From NCBI GenBank assembly GCA_039039985.1, contig JBCCOV010000051.1, positions 1 to 25,326 on the forward strand: DNA of 25,326 nucleotides, read 5' to 3'. Below, in pieces: positions 1-7,615 of this stretch. Numbering within the stretch: the first letter of the stretch is position 1; every line of letters starts with the position of its first letter. This DNA comes from JBCBWG01 sp039039985. Lineage in GTDB: Bacteria; Pseudomonadota; Alphaproteobacteria; Rhizobiales; Hyphomicrobiaceae. The position numbers and the translations under genes are program-made. The notes under the pieces were generated by a model. That model did no database searches and was not told the DNA's origin. It was given only the letters and a program-made list of their open reading frames with translations.

Positions 1-174
1 CGGGTCCGCGAGAGCTGGTGCAAAAAGAAACTGGCACTGACACAGTCCGATGCGGATCTGGATGCTGCCATCAAAGAAGTCTGCGAAGCCATGAAAGCGG
101 ATCAGCGGAAAAACCGCGTGATCTTCTACTACTTGCTCGCGAAAAAATTCAATAAAATCGACGCGTTGGCCTAG
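1..174 (+). CDS. DUF2853 family protein, C-terminal part (5' end outside window)
   Basis: The reading frame is open from base 1 and ends at a TAG at 172-174, giving the last 57 residues of a protein. The piece has the pattern of the small alphaproteobacterial DUF2853 family: an RESWCKKKL segment, then LDAAIKEVCEAMKAD, then an ending with KNRVIFYYLLAKKF. Members are usually about 100 residues, so roughly the first 40% is missing. The function of the family is unknown. The assignment rests on remembered family pattern rather than a search. A strong hairpin follows the stop by about 36 bases and probably ends the transcript. Confidence 0.6.
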   Translation, partial: RVRESWCKKKLALTQSDADLDAAIKEVCEAMKADQRKNRVIFYYLLAKKFNKIDALA

Positions 175-210
175 CCGCTGCGATCGCACGGCTCCGGTTG
201 AATTTATGTC

Positions 211-245
211 GCGCGCGAGGACAGTTATCCTTGCGCGCGCTTCGT
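211..245 (+). terminator. Hairpin after the DUF2853 gene, likely rho-independent terminator
   Basis: GCGCGCGAGG (211-220) pairs with CCTTGCGCGC (229-238) through ten pairs including one G-T, with an 8-base loop. The tract after it (GCTTCGTTA) is only modestly T-rich, so termination efficiency is uncertain. Confidence 0.5.
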
Positions 246-314
246 TATGCCCAGTTCAAGCCCCCAATTCAAGCCGATGTGACGCCGGACGCCAAGCCCG
301 TCCGCATATGATGT

Positions 315-382
315 CTGTCAATCTCACGACAGCCATGACATAAACGGACTTGAATATGTCAGCAATACTGACCTACTATACA
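315..382 (+). promoter_or_regulatory. Candidate promoter with operator-like dyads for the oxidoreductase gene
   Basis: A sigma70-like pair is visible: TTGAAT at 350-355 and TACTAT at 374-379, with an 18-base spacer. Within the spacer lies a perfect 5-bp inverted repeat, GTCAG (358-362) and CTGAC (368-372). A second inverted repeat, CTGTC-N8-GACAG, lies upstream at 315-332. Placement of a dyad between -35 and -10 is typical of a repressor site. No regulator can be named from sequence, and the promoter elements are inferred by eye. Confidence 0.35.
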
Positions 383-439
383 ACTTAAGGACGGCAAGTA
401 GATCGTCGCCGGGAGACCGCAAACAAAACGAGGGCTGCC

Positions 440-3400
440 ATGGCAAAGCACGCCGTAAGCCTAAGCGACAAGTTCGATCTGAGCCTGGATCATCAGATCC
501 TAACCGGAACCCAAGCCGTCGTGCGGCTCGCGTTGATGCAAAAAGCGCGCGATCGGGCGGCGGGAATTCGAACGGCAGGCTATATCTCGGGTTACCGAGG
601 TTCGCCGATCGCAGGTCTCGAAGGTGCGTTTCAGCGCGTCGGCGGCCTGTTGTCGGAAAACGACCTGCGTTTCCAGCCGGGCCTGAATGAAGATCTCGCA
701 GCGACCGCTGTTTGGGGCACGCAACAGGCGGAATTGCGCGGTGAAGGCGCATACGATGGCGTCTTTGCCATGTGGTACGGCAAGGGGCCTGGTGTCGACC
801 GATCCGGAGATGTTTTCCGCCACGCCAATCATGCCGGCACCTCGCGATATGGCGGCGTGCTCGCGCTTATGGGCGACGATCATACGTGCGAAAGCTCGAC
901 CACGGCGCACCAATCCGAGTACGCAATGGTCGACATGATGGTTCCGGTGTTAAACCCGGCCGGCGTGCAGGAGATTCTCGACTTCGGTTTGATTGGCTTT
1001 GCGATGTCACGCTATGCCGGGACCTGGGTCGGCCTCAAGTGCGTGAAGGACAACATCGAATCGACCGCAACGGTCGACGGGCGCTTGGATCGCGTTCAAA
1101 TCGTCCTGCCGGATGACGATGCATTCGCCATGCCGCCGGGCGGTCTTAATGTTCGACTCCTAGACGATGCTCTCGCGAAAGAGGCGCGGCTTCACGACTT
1201 CAAGATCCCAGCCGTCAAAGCATTCGCACGACTCAATGCCCTTGATCGCATTGTGCTGAGCGGCGGCCCGAATGCCAGAATTGGCATCGCGACAACGGGC
1301 AAGAGTTACCTCGACGTGCGCCAGGCGCTTGAGATGCTGGGCATAGACGAACTTGAGGCGAACAGGCTTGGCCTGCGGCTCTACAAGGTTGCGATGCCGT
1401 GGCCGCTGGAGCCGACGAAACTCTTGCAGTTTGCCGAAGGGCTCGACCTCGTCATTGTCGTTGAGGAAAAGCGTGGCCTGATCGAGCGGCAGATGAAAGA
1501 GCTGCTTTTCGACCGGGCCGTACGGCCGAGTGTAATCGGCAAACGGGACCAGCACGGCGCTGAGCTTTTTCCGGCGAAGGGTGCACTGGATCCGTCCGAA
1601 ATCGCCATTGCGATCGGCGAGCGCTTGTCGCAACTCGGGCGCGGCAGCGAGTCCATTCAACAGCGTATCTCGGAGCTGAAGCGCGTTCGCGGAAACCGGC
1701 CGGTCCACGCACAGCTCTTTACGCGAACCCCGTACTTCTGTGCGGGCTGCCCGCACAACACATCGACGCGCGTTCCAAGCGGCGCACGGGCGTACGCCGG
1801 CATCGGCTGCCACTACATGGCGCAGTGGATGGACCGCGATACGGAAGGCTTCACCCACATGGGTGGTGAAGGCGTGAACTGGGTCGGCGAGGCGCCGTTC
1901 TCCAAGCGCGAGCACGTGTTCCAGAATCTCGGTGACGGAACGTACATCCATTCCGGCAGCCTTGCCGTGCGCGCGGCAGTGGCGGCAGGCACCAACGTGA
2001 CGTTCAAAATCCTCTACAATGACGCTGTGGCGATGACCGGCGGGCAAAGCCTCGATGGCGGTATGACGGTGCAGCAGATTGCGGCGCAGCTGCTGGCTGA
2101 GGGCGTACGGAAAGTCGACATCGTCACCGACGAGCCGGAGAAGTATGGGTTCTATTCCGGCGTGCCAGGCGGCGTGAAGGTTCACCACCGCCGGGACCTG
2201 GATGTGGTCCAGAGCGAACTGGCGGAAACCGGCGGCGTGTCCGCGTTGATCTACGATCAAACCTGCGCGGCGGAAAAACGCCGTCGCCGGAAGCGCGGTC
2301 AGTTTCCGGATCCGGACAAGCGCATTTTCATCAACTCAGCCGTTTGCGAAGGCTGCGGCGACTGCGGCGAAAAATCGAACTGCGTCGCTGTTCTGCCCTT
2401 GGAAACGGAACTTGGCCGCAAACGCCAGATTGATCAATCCGCGTGCAACAAGGACTTCTCCTGCCTTGAGGGCTTCTGCCCAAGTTTTGTAACGGTCCAT
2501 GGCGCAAAGCCGAGAAAGTCCGAAGGTCTGGCAGGCGCGAGCGGACTTGCGGAAATGCTCGGCAGCCTGCCGGAGCCAACATTGCCGGATCTGAAGAGCG
2601 GACCGCGGGCTGTGATCGTTACGGGCGTCGGTGGCACCGGGGTGGTGACGATCTCGGCGGTGCTGGGCCAGGCGGCGTTCATTGCCGGCCGCGGCTTCGG
2701 CGCAATCGACATGACAGGCCTGGCACAAAAAGGCGGCGCCGTCGCCTGTCATATGCGATTTGCGGACTCACCGGACGAGATTCACGCGATCCGGGTTGGT
2801 ATCGGCGGGGCCGATGTGGTGCTTGGCGGCGATCTGGTGGTGACGGCTTCAAACAAGATTTTGGAGACCATCACGCCGAAAGAGACGGCCGTCGTTGTCA
2901 ATACGTACGAGATGACAACTGGTGACTTTACACGCAACCCGAATCTCGCCGTTCCGGGCGCAGAGTTAGTCCGGGCGATTGAAGACCGTCTGGGCGGCGC
3001 GCCACTGGAACAACTGGACGCGCATGAGTACGCCGTACGCCTGTTCGGCGACTCGATTGCATCGAACATGTTCTTGCTCGGGGTTGGGTATCAACTGGGA
3101 CACATTCCAGTGCCCGCTGAGGCGATCGAACAAGCGATCGTGCTCAACGGCGCTGCGGTTGACATGAACAAACAAGCGTTTCGTTTCGGACGTCTGGCAG
3201 CCCACGATCGTGCGGCCTTGGACCGCGTCGCCAAACCGCGTGCCGCACAGGGCGATGTGCCGCAAACGCTGGATGACATCGTCGCGTTTCGCGAACGTCA
3301 TCTGACCAACTATCAGGATCGCGCGTACGCATCGCGATATCGCGCGCAGGTTGAGCGGATCAAAAACTTGGAGACTGAGAAGACTCCCGGTCGGACCGAA

Positions 3401-3931
3401 CTGACCGAGGCGGTCGCACGCGGATATCATAAACTTCTCGCCTATAAGGACGAGTACGAGGTCGCCAGGCTATTCACCGACGCAACGTTCCAGTCGGACC
3501 TCGACAAGGCGTTCACCGATGTGCGGCGGATTGAGTTCAACATGGCGCCGCCGATCCTCAGTGCATTCTTCAAGGACAAGGCAACCGGCCATCCGCGCAA
3601 AGTCCGGCTTGGGCAATGGATGCTGCCGATGCTGCGCATGCTAGCAAGAGGTAAGGTTCTGCGCGGCACGCGTTGGGATGTCTTCGGACTGTCCGCCGAG
3701 CGTCGGGAAGAACGAAAAATGATCCAGGACTATGAAGCCGTTCTGGAACGCATTGCGTTGCGGCTTGGTCCCGACACGCACGCGAGTGCGACGGAGCTGG
3801 CGGCGCTGCCGCTGCAGGTTCGCGGATTTGGGCACGTCAAAGAGAAGAACCACGTAAAGGCGAAAGCGCGAGAGGTCGAGCTCTTGGCCCTGCTTGACGA
3901 TCCGCAGCCGGTTCAGGTGGCGGCGGAGTAG
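440..3931 (+). CDS. Indolepyruvate ferredoxin oxidoreductase family protein (fused alpha-gamma type)
   Basis: This 1163-residue cytoplasmic enzyme belongs to the single-chain indolepyruvate/2-oxoacid:ferredoxin oxidoreductases, which use thiamine diphosphate to decarboxylate aryl- or branched-chain pyruvates oxidatively to acyl-CoA. The N-terminal part (about 20-400) is the pyrimidine-binding half with the GYRGSPIAGLEGAF signature. A CxxC pair (C434, C437) precedes the thiamine-diphosphate region, with GDG at 498-500 followed by ILYNDAVAMTGGQ. Iron-sulfur cysteines follow: C636, C639, C642, C648 and C669, C675, C680. The gamma domain begins near residue 725 with GVGGTGV (729-735). The length is normal for the fused family. 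The ATG at 440 has a GAGGG Shine-Dalgarno sequence at 430-434. The gene stands alone with its own promoter and terminator. The exact substrate cannot be read from sequence. Confidence 0.93.
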   Translation: MAKHAVSLSDKFDLSLDHQILTGTQAVVRLALMQKARDRAAGIRTAGYISGYRGSPIAGLEGAFQRVGGLLSENDLRFQPGLNEDLAATAVWGTQQAELRGEGAYDGVFAMWYGKGPGVDRSGDVFRHANHAGTSRYGGVLALMGDDHTCESSTTAHQSEYAMVDMMVPVLNPAGVQEILDFGLIGFAMSRYAGTWVGLKCVKDNIESTATVDGRLDRVQIVLPDDDAFAMPPGGLNVRLLDDALAKEARLHDFKIPAVKAFARLNALDRIVLSGGPNARIGIATTGKSYLDVRQALEMLGIDELEANRLGLRLYKVAMPWPLEPTKLLQFAEGLDLVIVVEEKRGLIERQMKELLFDRAVRPSVIGKRDQHGAELFPAKGALDPSEIAIAIGERLSQLGRGSESIQQRISELKRVRGNRPVHAQLFTRTPYFCAGCPHNTSTRVPSGARAYAGIGCHYMAQWMDRDTEGFTHMGGEGVNWVGEAPFSKREHVFQNLGDGTYIHSGSLAVRAAVAAGTNVTFKILYNDAVAMTGGQSLDGGMTVQQIAAQLLAEGVRKVDIVTDEPEKYGFYSGVPGGVKVHHRRDLDVVQSELAETGGVSALIYDQTCAAEKRRRRKRGQFPDPDKRIFINSAVCEGCGDCGEKSNCVAVLPLETELGRKRQIDQSACNKDFSCLEGFCPSFVTVHGAKPRKSEGLAGASGLAEMLGSLPEPTLPDLKSGPRAVIVTGVGGTGVVTISAVLGQAAFIAGRGFGAIDMTGLAQKGGAVACHMRFADSPDEIHAIRVGIGGADVVLGGDLVVTASNKILETITPKETAVVVNTYEMTTGDFTRNPNLAVPGAELVRAIEDRLGGAPLEQLDAHEYAVRLFGDSIASNMFLLGVGYQLGHIPVPAEAIEQAIVLNGAAVDMNKQAFRFGRLAAHDRAALDRVAKPRAAQGDVPQTLDDIVAFRERHLTNYQDRAYASRYRAQVERIKNLETEKTPGRTELTEAVARGYHKLLAYKDEYEVARLFTDATFQSDLDKAFTDVRRIEFNMAPPILSAFFKDKATGHPRKVRLGQWMLPMLRMLARGKVLRGTRWDVFGLSAERREERKMIQDYEAVLERIALRLGPDTHASATELAALPLQVRGFGHVKEKNHVKAKAREVELLALLDDPQPVQVAAE

Positions 3932-3963
3932 CCGGTCGTCAAGGATATCAGAGGTAACCGTCG

Positions 3964-4003
3964 GAGCGCGTCGCCGCCGAATTGGCGCTGGCGCTCTCTT
4001 GAG
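3964..4003 (+). terminator. Probable terminator after the oxidoreductase gene
   Basis: GAGCGC (3964-3969) pairs with GCGCTC (3991-3996), and an inner CGCC/GGCG pair extends the stem. CTCTTGAGTT follows. The stem is bulged and the T tract is short, so this is a moderate call. Confidence 0.4.
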
Positions 4004-4123
4004 TTATGGGATGCGCGCGCACACCGCGTGATCGCGTCGGCGATGGCGACAGCGAGTGGCCGGCCAGGATGAAGCGAACATCGGATGTGAGATGTGGTTA
4101 CAGCTCAACGCAACATGACCTGG

Positions 4124-5392
4124 CTAACCGTCGATGATACGGGCCGTGCCGGTCTTGCCGCTAGCTGAACGCCAGTAGATCGTCTTTCCGCGCTTGCGCA
4201 GAATCCTGATGCAGTGTTTCTCGCGGTCCAGCCAGACCCGCCATTTCGTGCACAGCATTGAGTCCTCGATCCACCAACGCCCGCGATCAGTCGCAGCGCC
4301 AAGGAAAAACGAGTAGCCGTTCGCATGCCCGATCACCCGGCCGTCGGGAAGGAAGCGCATCGGGATCGTCGCACCCATGGACGTTGTCAGATAGACCTTG
4401 TTGCCGCTCACAAGCCGGTGCAGCGGATGATCGGCTTTCCTGGCCGCAGGCGTCCGCGCTGTTTGCCGGCGCGACGCCGGGATACGCCGGTGCAGGGCGG
4501 CCATCTTCACACGACGATCGGTTATCGTGCGACTGCGGTCTGTACGATCCGGCCGTCGCTTGGCGGCATTGGCAACGTCGGCGCGGCCAGGCCCAACGTC
4601 TCGTGCACCAAGTGCTGATGGCTTTGGCTTGGCCTTGATCGACCAGCGGCCGGATGAGCCGTCGGCGAGCACTGGACCGCTTGGTCCAGCTGGCGGTTTG
4701 GTCGCCCGCCAAGCGGTCGCCAAACGCGGCGGATGCACAAGCGTTGTCAGTACGCGATCGGCGTCCGGGCAGAAGCGAACGTAAAAGGCCTGCGCCACGC
4801 GCGCAAAACTGCGCACATAAGCCGCCTCGCCCATGGCCCAACGCAGCGACAGATCGGCAAACGTGACTGGCCGCGACAGACTGGCGAGCCACGGTTTCAG
4901 AACGCCCCACTTCTGAACATTGCGCGTGCGCGCCGCGACGGGCTGAGCGATGTTTACGCCGGCATAGACCAAGAGATGTTCGAGATGCGCCTGGACGCCG
5001 GCGCGGATGTCGGAGAACGACTCGCCACTGGCTCCGGGCCCGACGGCTCCGATATCGGCAAAGTTGTTCTGCTCCGGCGCGACCGGACCCGGGACCGTCG
5101 GCGACCGTCGGTAGGTCAGATCTCCGGTCTCGTGCAGCATATGAAAGAACGCAAAGTCCCAACGGATGCCAAGACGCTTGCCCTCTGCCGCGTAGATCTC
5201 CGCGAGATTGTCATAGCGATGATTGATCCGAGGATTGCGCGACTGCGCAAATGCCATCAGCCGATCTGGTGTCACGCACTGCGGAACAAGGTTCGAGGGC
5301 GTCAGGCGGACGGGCGGCATCGCGTGCGCATAGGTCGTCTGCGTCGCCAAACAGGCAACACACGCAACGACACCGGCAACGAACTTCCGCAT
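4124..5392 (-). CDS. Secreted glucosaminidase domain-containing protein
   Basis: This 422-residue protein has a Sec signal peptide (MRKF, a hydrophobic VAGVVACVACLA stretch, likely cut near AHA at 22-24). Residues about 40-220 form a glucosaminidase-like domain of the type seen in alphaproteobacterial peptidoglycan hydrolases: FAFFHMLHETGDL with probable catalytic Glu88, then PEQNNFADIGAVG and GESFSDIRAGVQAHLEHL. It should act on N-acetylglucosaminyl bonds of peptidoglycan in the periplasm or at the surface. Residues about 225-330 are a basic, proline- and arginine-rich low-complexity linker. The last 95 residues are a separate small domain (DGRVIGHANGYSFFLG, RWWIEDSMLCTKW, GKTIYW) with two cysteines. 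The ATG has AGGTGG just upstream. It is divergent from the SDR gene. The substrate is inferred from the domain. Confidence 0.8.
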   Translation of the reverse strand: MRKFVAGVVACVACLATQTTYAHAMPPVRLTPSNLVPQCVTPDRLMAFAQSRNPRINHRYDNLAEIYAAEGKRLGIRWDFAFFHMLHETGDLTYRRSPTVPGPVAPEQNNFADIGAVGPGASGESFSDIRAGVQAHLEHLLVYAGVNIAQPVAARTRNVQKWGVLKPWLASLSRPVTFADLSLRWAMGEAAYVRSFARVAQAFYVRFCPDADRVLTTLVHPPRLATAWRATKPPAGPSGPVLADGSSGRWSIKAKPKPSALGARDVGPGRADVANAAKRRPDRTDRSRTITDRRVKMAALHRRIPASRRQTARTPAARKADHPLHRLVSGNKVYLTTSMGATIPMRFLPDGRVIGHANGYSFFLGAATDRGRWWIEDSMLCTKWRVWLDREKHCIRILRKRGKTIYWRSASGKTGTARIIDG

Positions 5393-5736
5393 TCAACCCA
5401 CCTGTTCGCGCCAAGGTTGACGCGTGCACTGTAGAACAACCGCCGCCAAGCAGGGCAAACTGAACTCACTCGGACGCCACTGGCGTGAACTGCAATCCCG
5501 GCAGTTCAATGGCAACTTTCCTCGGCATTCCGGCCGGTGAAATCAAAGTCTACCCACATCATCGGCATGTTAACGCTACGTCCAAATACGAAACATCGCG
5601 TAAAGACACGAGTGATCAGCCGGCGCTGCCGTACGGCCACACTTTGGCAAACCGTCGCATGCAAGACCTCGTTGACCCCGCATGGCACGGTGGCAACAAC
5701 GTGGTGCTGCAAGAACACATGAGACAGGATGCACAT
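5393..5736. other. Divergent intergenic region between the glucosaminidase and SDR genes
   Basis: This 344-base gap separates two divergent genes. An in-frame extension of the SDR reading frame runs back to 5485, but that part (rich in His, Thr and Asn) does not look like an SDR N-terminus and has no convincing ribosome-binding site, so I treat the gap as non-coding. The only clear structure is the 23-bp dyad at 5486-5508. TTGACG-like sequences occur but I find no well-paired -35/-10 boxes. Confidence 0.5.
5486..5508. promoter_or_regulatory. Inverted repeat TGAACTG-N9-CAGTTCA, possible operator
   Basis: A perfect 7-bp inverted repeat with a 9-base spacer (5486-5492 and 5502-5508) lies about 95 bases upstream of the glucosaminidase start and about 230 bases upstream of the SDR start. 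The size and symmetry suit a dimeric repressor site. A binding role is inference. Confidence 0.3.
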
Positions 5737-6585
5737 ATGACGCAAGCACAACTCGGCCCGCGCCTCGCAGGCAAAGTCGCTCTGATTTTCGGCGTAGGAT
5801 CCGTTGGCCCCGGCTGGGGCAACGGTCGCGCTTCGGCAGTTCTGTTTGCGCGCCATGGCGCACGAGTCTTTGGGACGGACCTTGATCTCAGCGCCGCTGA
5901 GGAAACCGCGCGCCTTGTGACCGAAGAGGGTGGCACTGCAACCATCATGCAATCGGATGTCACCGATGAAACGGCGATCGCGGAGGCGGTTGAACGCTGC
6001 CTGGCCACCTACGGCCGTATCGATGTGTTGTTAAACAATGTTGGCGGCTCGATGCCCGGTGGGCCGGTCGAGATGACAACCGAGGTTTGGGACCATCAGT
6101 TCGCGACCAACATCCGCTACGTGTTCCTGACGTGCAAGTACGTGCTTCCCGTGATGGAGCGCCAGTTCGACAGCGAAGGCCGCGGTGGTTCGATCATCAA
6201 TCTCGCGTCGATTGCCGGCTTGCGGCACTTCGGCCCGAACGTCGTCGCATACGCGGCCGCAAAGTCCGGCTTGATAAAGTTCTCGCAAGTCACCGCTGTT
6301 CAGTACGCCAGCAAGCAGATCCGCGTAAACACAATCGTCCCGGGCCTCATGAACACACCGCTGGTCGAGGTGCGCCTGAGCCATCAGCGCGGCGACGGCG
6401 ATGTCGATGCCATTCGGCGGTCTCGCGATGCGCAGGTCCCGATGGGGCACATGGGCGAAGGATGGGACGTTGCAAATGCGGCCTTGTTCCTCGCGTCGGA
6501 TGAGTCGCGCTACATCACGGCGACTGAGATCATCGTCGACGGCGGCCTGAGCGCCGCATGCCCTCCGCCGCCAGCGCACGCATAG
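5737..6585 (+). CDS. SDR family NAD(P)-dependent oxidoreductase
   Basis: This 282-residue classical short-chain dehydrogenase/reductase has a Rossmann glycine motif at residues 19-30 (GVGSVGPGWGNG, a longer variant of TGxxxGxG), NNVGG in place of NNAG, catalytic Ser158 in NLASIAG, and Tyr172/Lys176 in YAAAKSG. VNTIVPGLMNTPL and a C-terminal EIIVDGG complete the fold. It should reduce or oxidise a carbonyl or alcohol with NAD(P); the substrate is unknown. I chose the ATG at 5737 because AGGA lies 7 bases upstream and the protein then starts at the normal SDR distance from the glycine motif. The open frame extends to 5485 but the extra 84 residues look non-coding. It stands alone, upstream of tRNA-Val. 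Confidence 0.88.
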   Translation: MTQAQLGPRLAGKVALIFGVGSVGPGWGNGRASAVLFARHGARVFGTDLDLSAAEETARLVTEEGGTATIMQSDVTDETAIAEAVERCLATYGRIDVLLNNVGGSMPGGPVEMTTEVWDHQFATNIRYVFLTCKYVLPVMERQFDSEGRGGSIINLASIAGLRHFGPNVVAYAAAKSGLIKFSQVTAVQYASKQIRVNTIVPGLMNTPLVEVRLSHQRGDGDVDAIRRSRDAQVPMGHMGEGWDVANAALFLASDESRYITATEIIVDGGLSAACPPPPAHA

Positions 6586-6590
6586 CCGCT

Positions 6591-6628
6591 GCGACAACCG
6601 CCCATCAGCACCGATTTAGGCTTGTCGC
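6591..6628 (+). terminator. Weak stem after the SDR gene
   Basis: GCGACAA (6591-6597) and TTGTCGC (6622-6628) can pair over a 24-base loop just after the stop codon. No T tract follows. It may be a transcript end, but the support is weak. Confidence 0.2.
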
Positions 6629-6683
6629 GCGGGCCTCTTCAGGCAACCCACAACCGGCAGGTCTGATAAATCCGCGCAGAACG

Positions 6684-6712
6684 TTGAATGCCGGGCGCGT
6701 CGGGGGTAAACA
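6684..6712 (+). promoter_or_regulatory. Promoter of tRNA-Val
   Basis: TTGAAT (6684-6689) and TAAACA (6707-6712) are separated by exactly 17 bases. The tRNA begins 10 bases after the -10 box, which implies a leader of only a few bases. The spacing is right, so this is a good eye-based call. Confidence 0.5.
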
Positions 6713-6721
6713 AGGGACAGC

Positions 6722-6796
6722 GGGCGGTTAGCTCAGTGGTAGAGCGCCTCGTTTACACCGAGGATGTCGGGAGTTCGACCCTCTCACCGCCCACCA
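6722..6796 (+). tRNA. tRNA-Val (anticodon UAC)
   Basis: The full cloverleaf can be drawn. Acceptor GGGCGGT (6722-6728) pairs with ACCGCCC (6786-6792), followed by discriminator A and an encoded CCA (6794-6796). The D arm has AGCTCAGTGGTAGAGC. The anticodon stem CCTCG/CGAGG (6747-6751, 6759-6763) closes the loop TTTACAC with anticodon TAC at 6754-6756. The T loop is TTCGACC. It lies downstream of the HU gene, a position often seen in alphaproteobacteria. Confidence 0.97.
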
Positions 6797-7079
6797 GAAC
6801 CTCAGTCTCAAAACCGAGCTATTGAAAGGTCGTGCTGCTCTATTGCGCGCGAACACGGTGTGCTTTGCCAACCATACGATAGCGCGCAAGACCAAAGGCC
6901 AGCACGCCCAAAAATCCGGGCGCCAAGAGGCCAGCAGACCGGATGTTAGCCCTCAATAAGTTGATTTTGGGAGCCGGAAAACACTGCCCGTCCGGTCCCA
7001 TCCGGTGAGGCTGTTGTCGCCAAACACACAGCAATTCGCCGGGGGACCGAAAGGTGCGGCCAAACGCTGGGCCGTTAGC

Positions 7080-7379
7080 TTACTTCTTCTTCTTGCCTTT
7101 TGGCTCCGGGTTCAGAGCGTCCTTCAGTGTTTTGGACGGGCTGAACTTCGGAACGTTCGACGCAGGGATATTGATCTTCTCGCCTGATGATGGGTTGCGA
7201 CCCTCACGCGCTTCGCGCTTGGTCACCTTGAATTTGCCGAGCGGGGCGAAATTGACCTCTTCGCCGCTCTGCAACGTGCTCTCGATGTGCGAAACGATCG
7301 CGTCGAGTGCAGCACCCGCCTTTTCCTTTGTGATGTCAGCATGGCTGGCCATGGCATCAATCAGGTCTTTCTTGCTCAT
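7080..7379 (-). CDS. hup: HU family DNA-binding protein
   Basis: This 99-residue histone-like protein should bind and bend DNA as a dimer and compact the nucleoid. The helical N-terminus MSKKDLIDAMASHADITKEKA is followed by the beta-arm region with FAPLGKFKVTKREAREGRNPSSGEKINIPA, where RNP and the Pro of IPA mark the DNA-contacting arm. The C-terminus has a Lys-rich tail (PEPKGKKKK), slightly longer than usual for HU. The ATG at 7379 has GGAG 5 bases upstream and fits the family start; a longer open frame to 7469 is not needed. It follows lon, the usual alphaproteobacterial order, but a strong terminator after lon implies it has its own promoter. Confidence 0.95.
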   Translation of the reverse strand: MSKKDLIDAMASHADITKEKAGAALDAIVSHIESTLQSGEEVNFAPLGKFKVTKREAREGRNPSSGEKINIPASNVPKFSPSKTLKDALNPEPKGKKKK

Positions 7380-7430
7380 AGTCGCTCCGTTTTGTGCAGC
7401 CTGCGATAGGTGCCGTTTCGGCGCAAAACC

Positions 7431-7451
7431 CCGCAAACACGGGATTTGCGG
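7431..7451 (-). promoter_or_regulatory. Stem-loop in the HU gene leader
   Basis: CCGCAAA (7431-7437) and TTTGCGG (7445-7451) form a perfect 7-bp stem with a 7-base loop, about 50 bases upstream of the HU start codon. It could be a leader structure affecting translation or stability. No known riboswitch or leader is recognised. Confidence 0.3.
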
Positions 7452-7529
7452 CGCCACCGCGGTCGACACAACGCCGCTCGCCGCGCTCCGTCAAGACGAA
7501 AGCCGCCGCAAATGCCCAAAAACACGTGA

Positions 7530-7543
7530 AAAATCGCGATTTT
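7530..7543. promoter_or_regulatory. 14-bp perfect palindrome between lon and the HU gene
   Basis: AAAATCGCGATTTT is a perfect palindrome lying between the lon terminator and the HU gene, about 150 bases upstream of the HU start. It may be a protein-binding site for HU gene control. On the minus strand it is followed by TTCACGTGTTTTTGGG, so a weak extra terminator cannot be excluded. Confidence 0.3.
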
Positions 7544-7547
7544 AGGT

Positions 7548-7592
7548 CCAAAAACGACAGCGCCCCCGCCGAAAACCGGCTTGGGGGCGCTG
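7548..7592 (-). terminator. Rho-independent terminator of lon
   Basis: CAGCGCCCCC (read on minus from 7592) pairs perfectly with GGGGGCGCTG (ending at 7558), with an inner CCG/CGG pair around a GTTTT-type loop. On the minus strand the stem is followed at once by TCGTTTTT. It begins 24 bases past the lon stop, so this is a textbook intrinsic terminator. Confidence 0.85.
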
Positions 7593-7615
7593 AATCATCG
7601 ATGTTTGCGACCGCG

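Noticed and set aside
1160..2260. 366-codon open frame on the minus strand inside the 2-oxoacid oxidoreductase gene
   Set aside because: It lies wholly antisense to a well-conserved enzyme and its translation shows no recognisable family pattern. Long antisense frames are common opposite GC-rich genes with strong codon bias.
4287..5162. 291-codon minus-strand frame overlapping the glucosaminidase gene
   Set aside because: It is a shifted frame of the same strand with Arg/Ser-rich composition. The main frame has a signal peptide and a domain.
5485..5736. N-terminal extension of the SDR protein by 84 residues
   Set aside because: The internal ATG at 5737 has AGGA at good distance and gives the normal SDR N-terminus. 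The extension has no family pattern and overlaps a regulatory-looking dyad.
6722..6796. tRNA-Val as an integration site for a mobile element
   Set aside because: No integrase gene and no direct repeat of the tRNA 3' end is seen in the flanking sequence within the window.
6797..7079. Possible small genes between tRNA-Val and the HU gene
   Set aside because: Open frames of about 60 codons occur on both strands, but none has a ribosome-binding site, signal peptide or recognisable motif. Only a weak CGGCC/GGCCG stem after the HU gene is visible.
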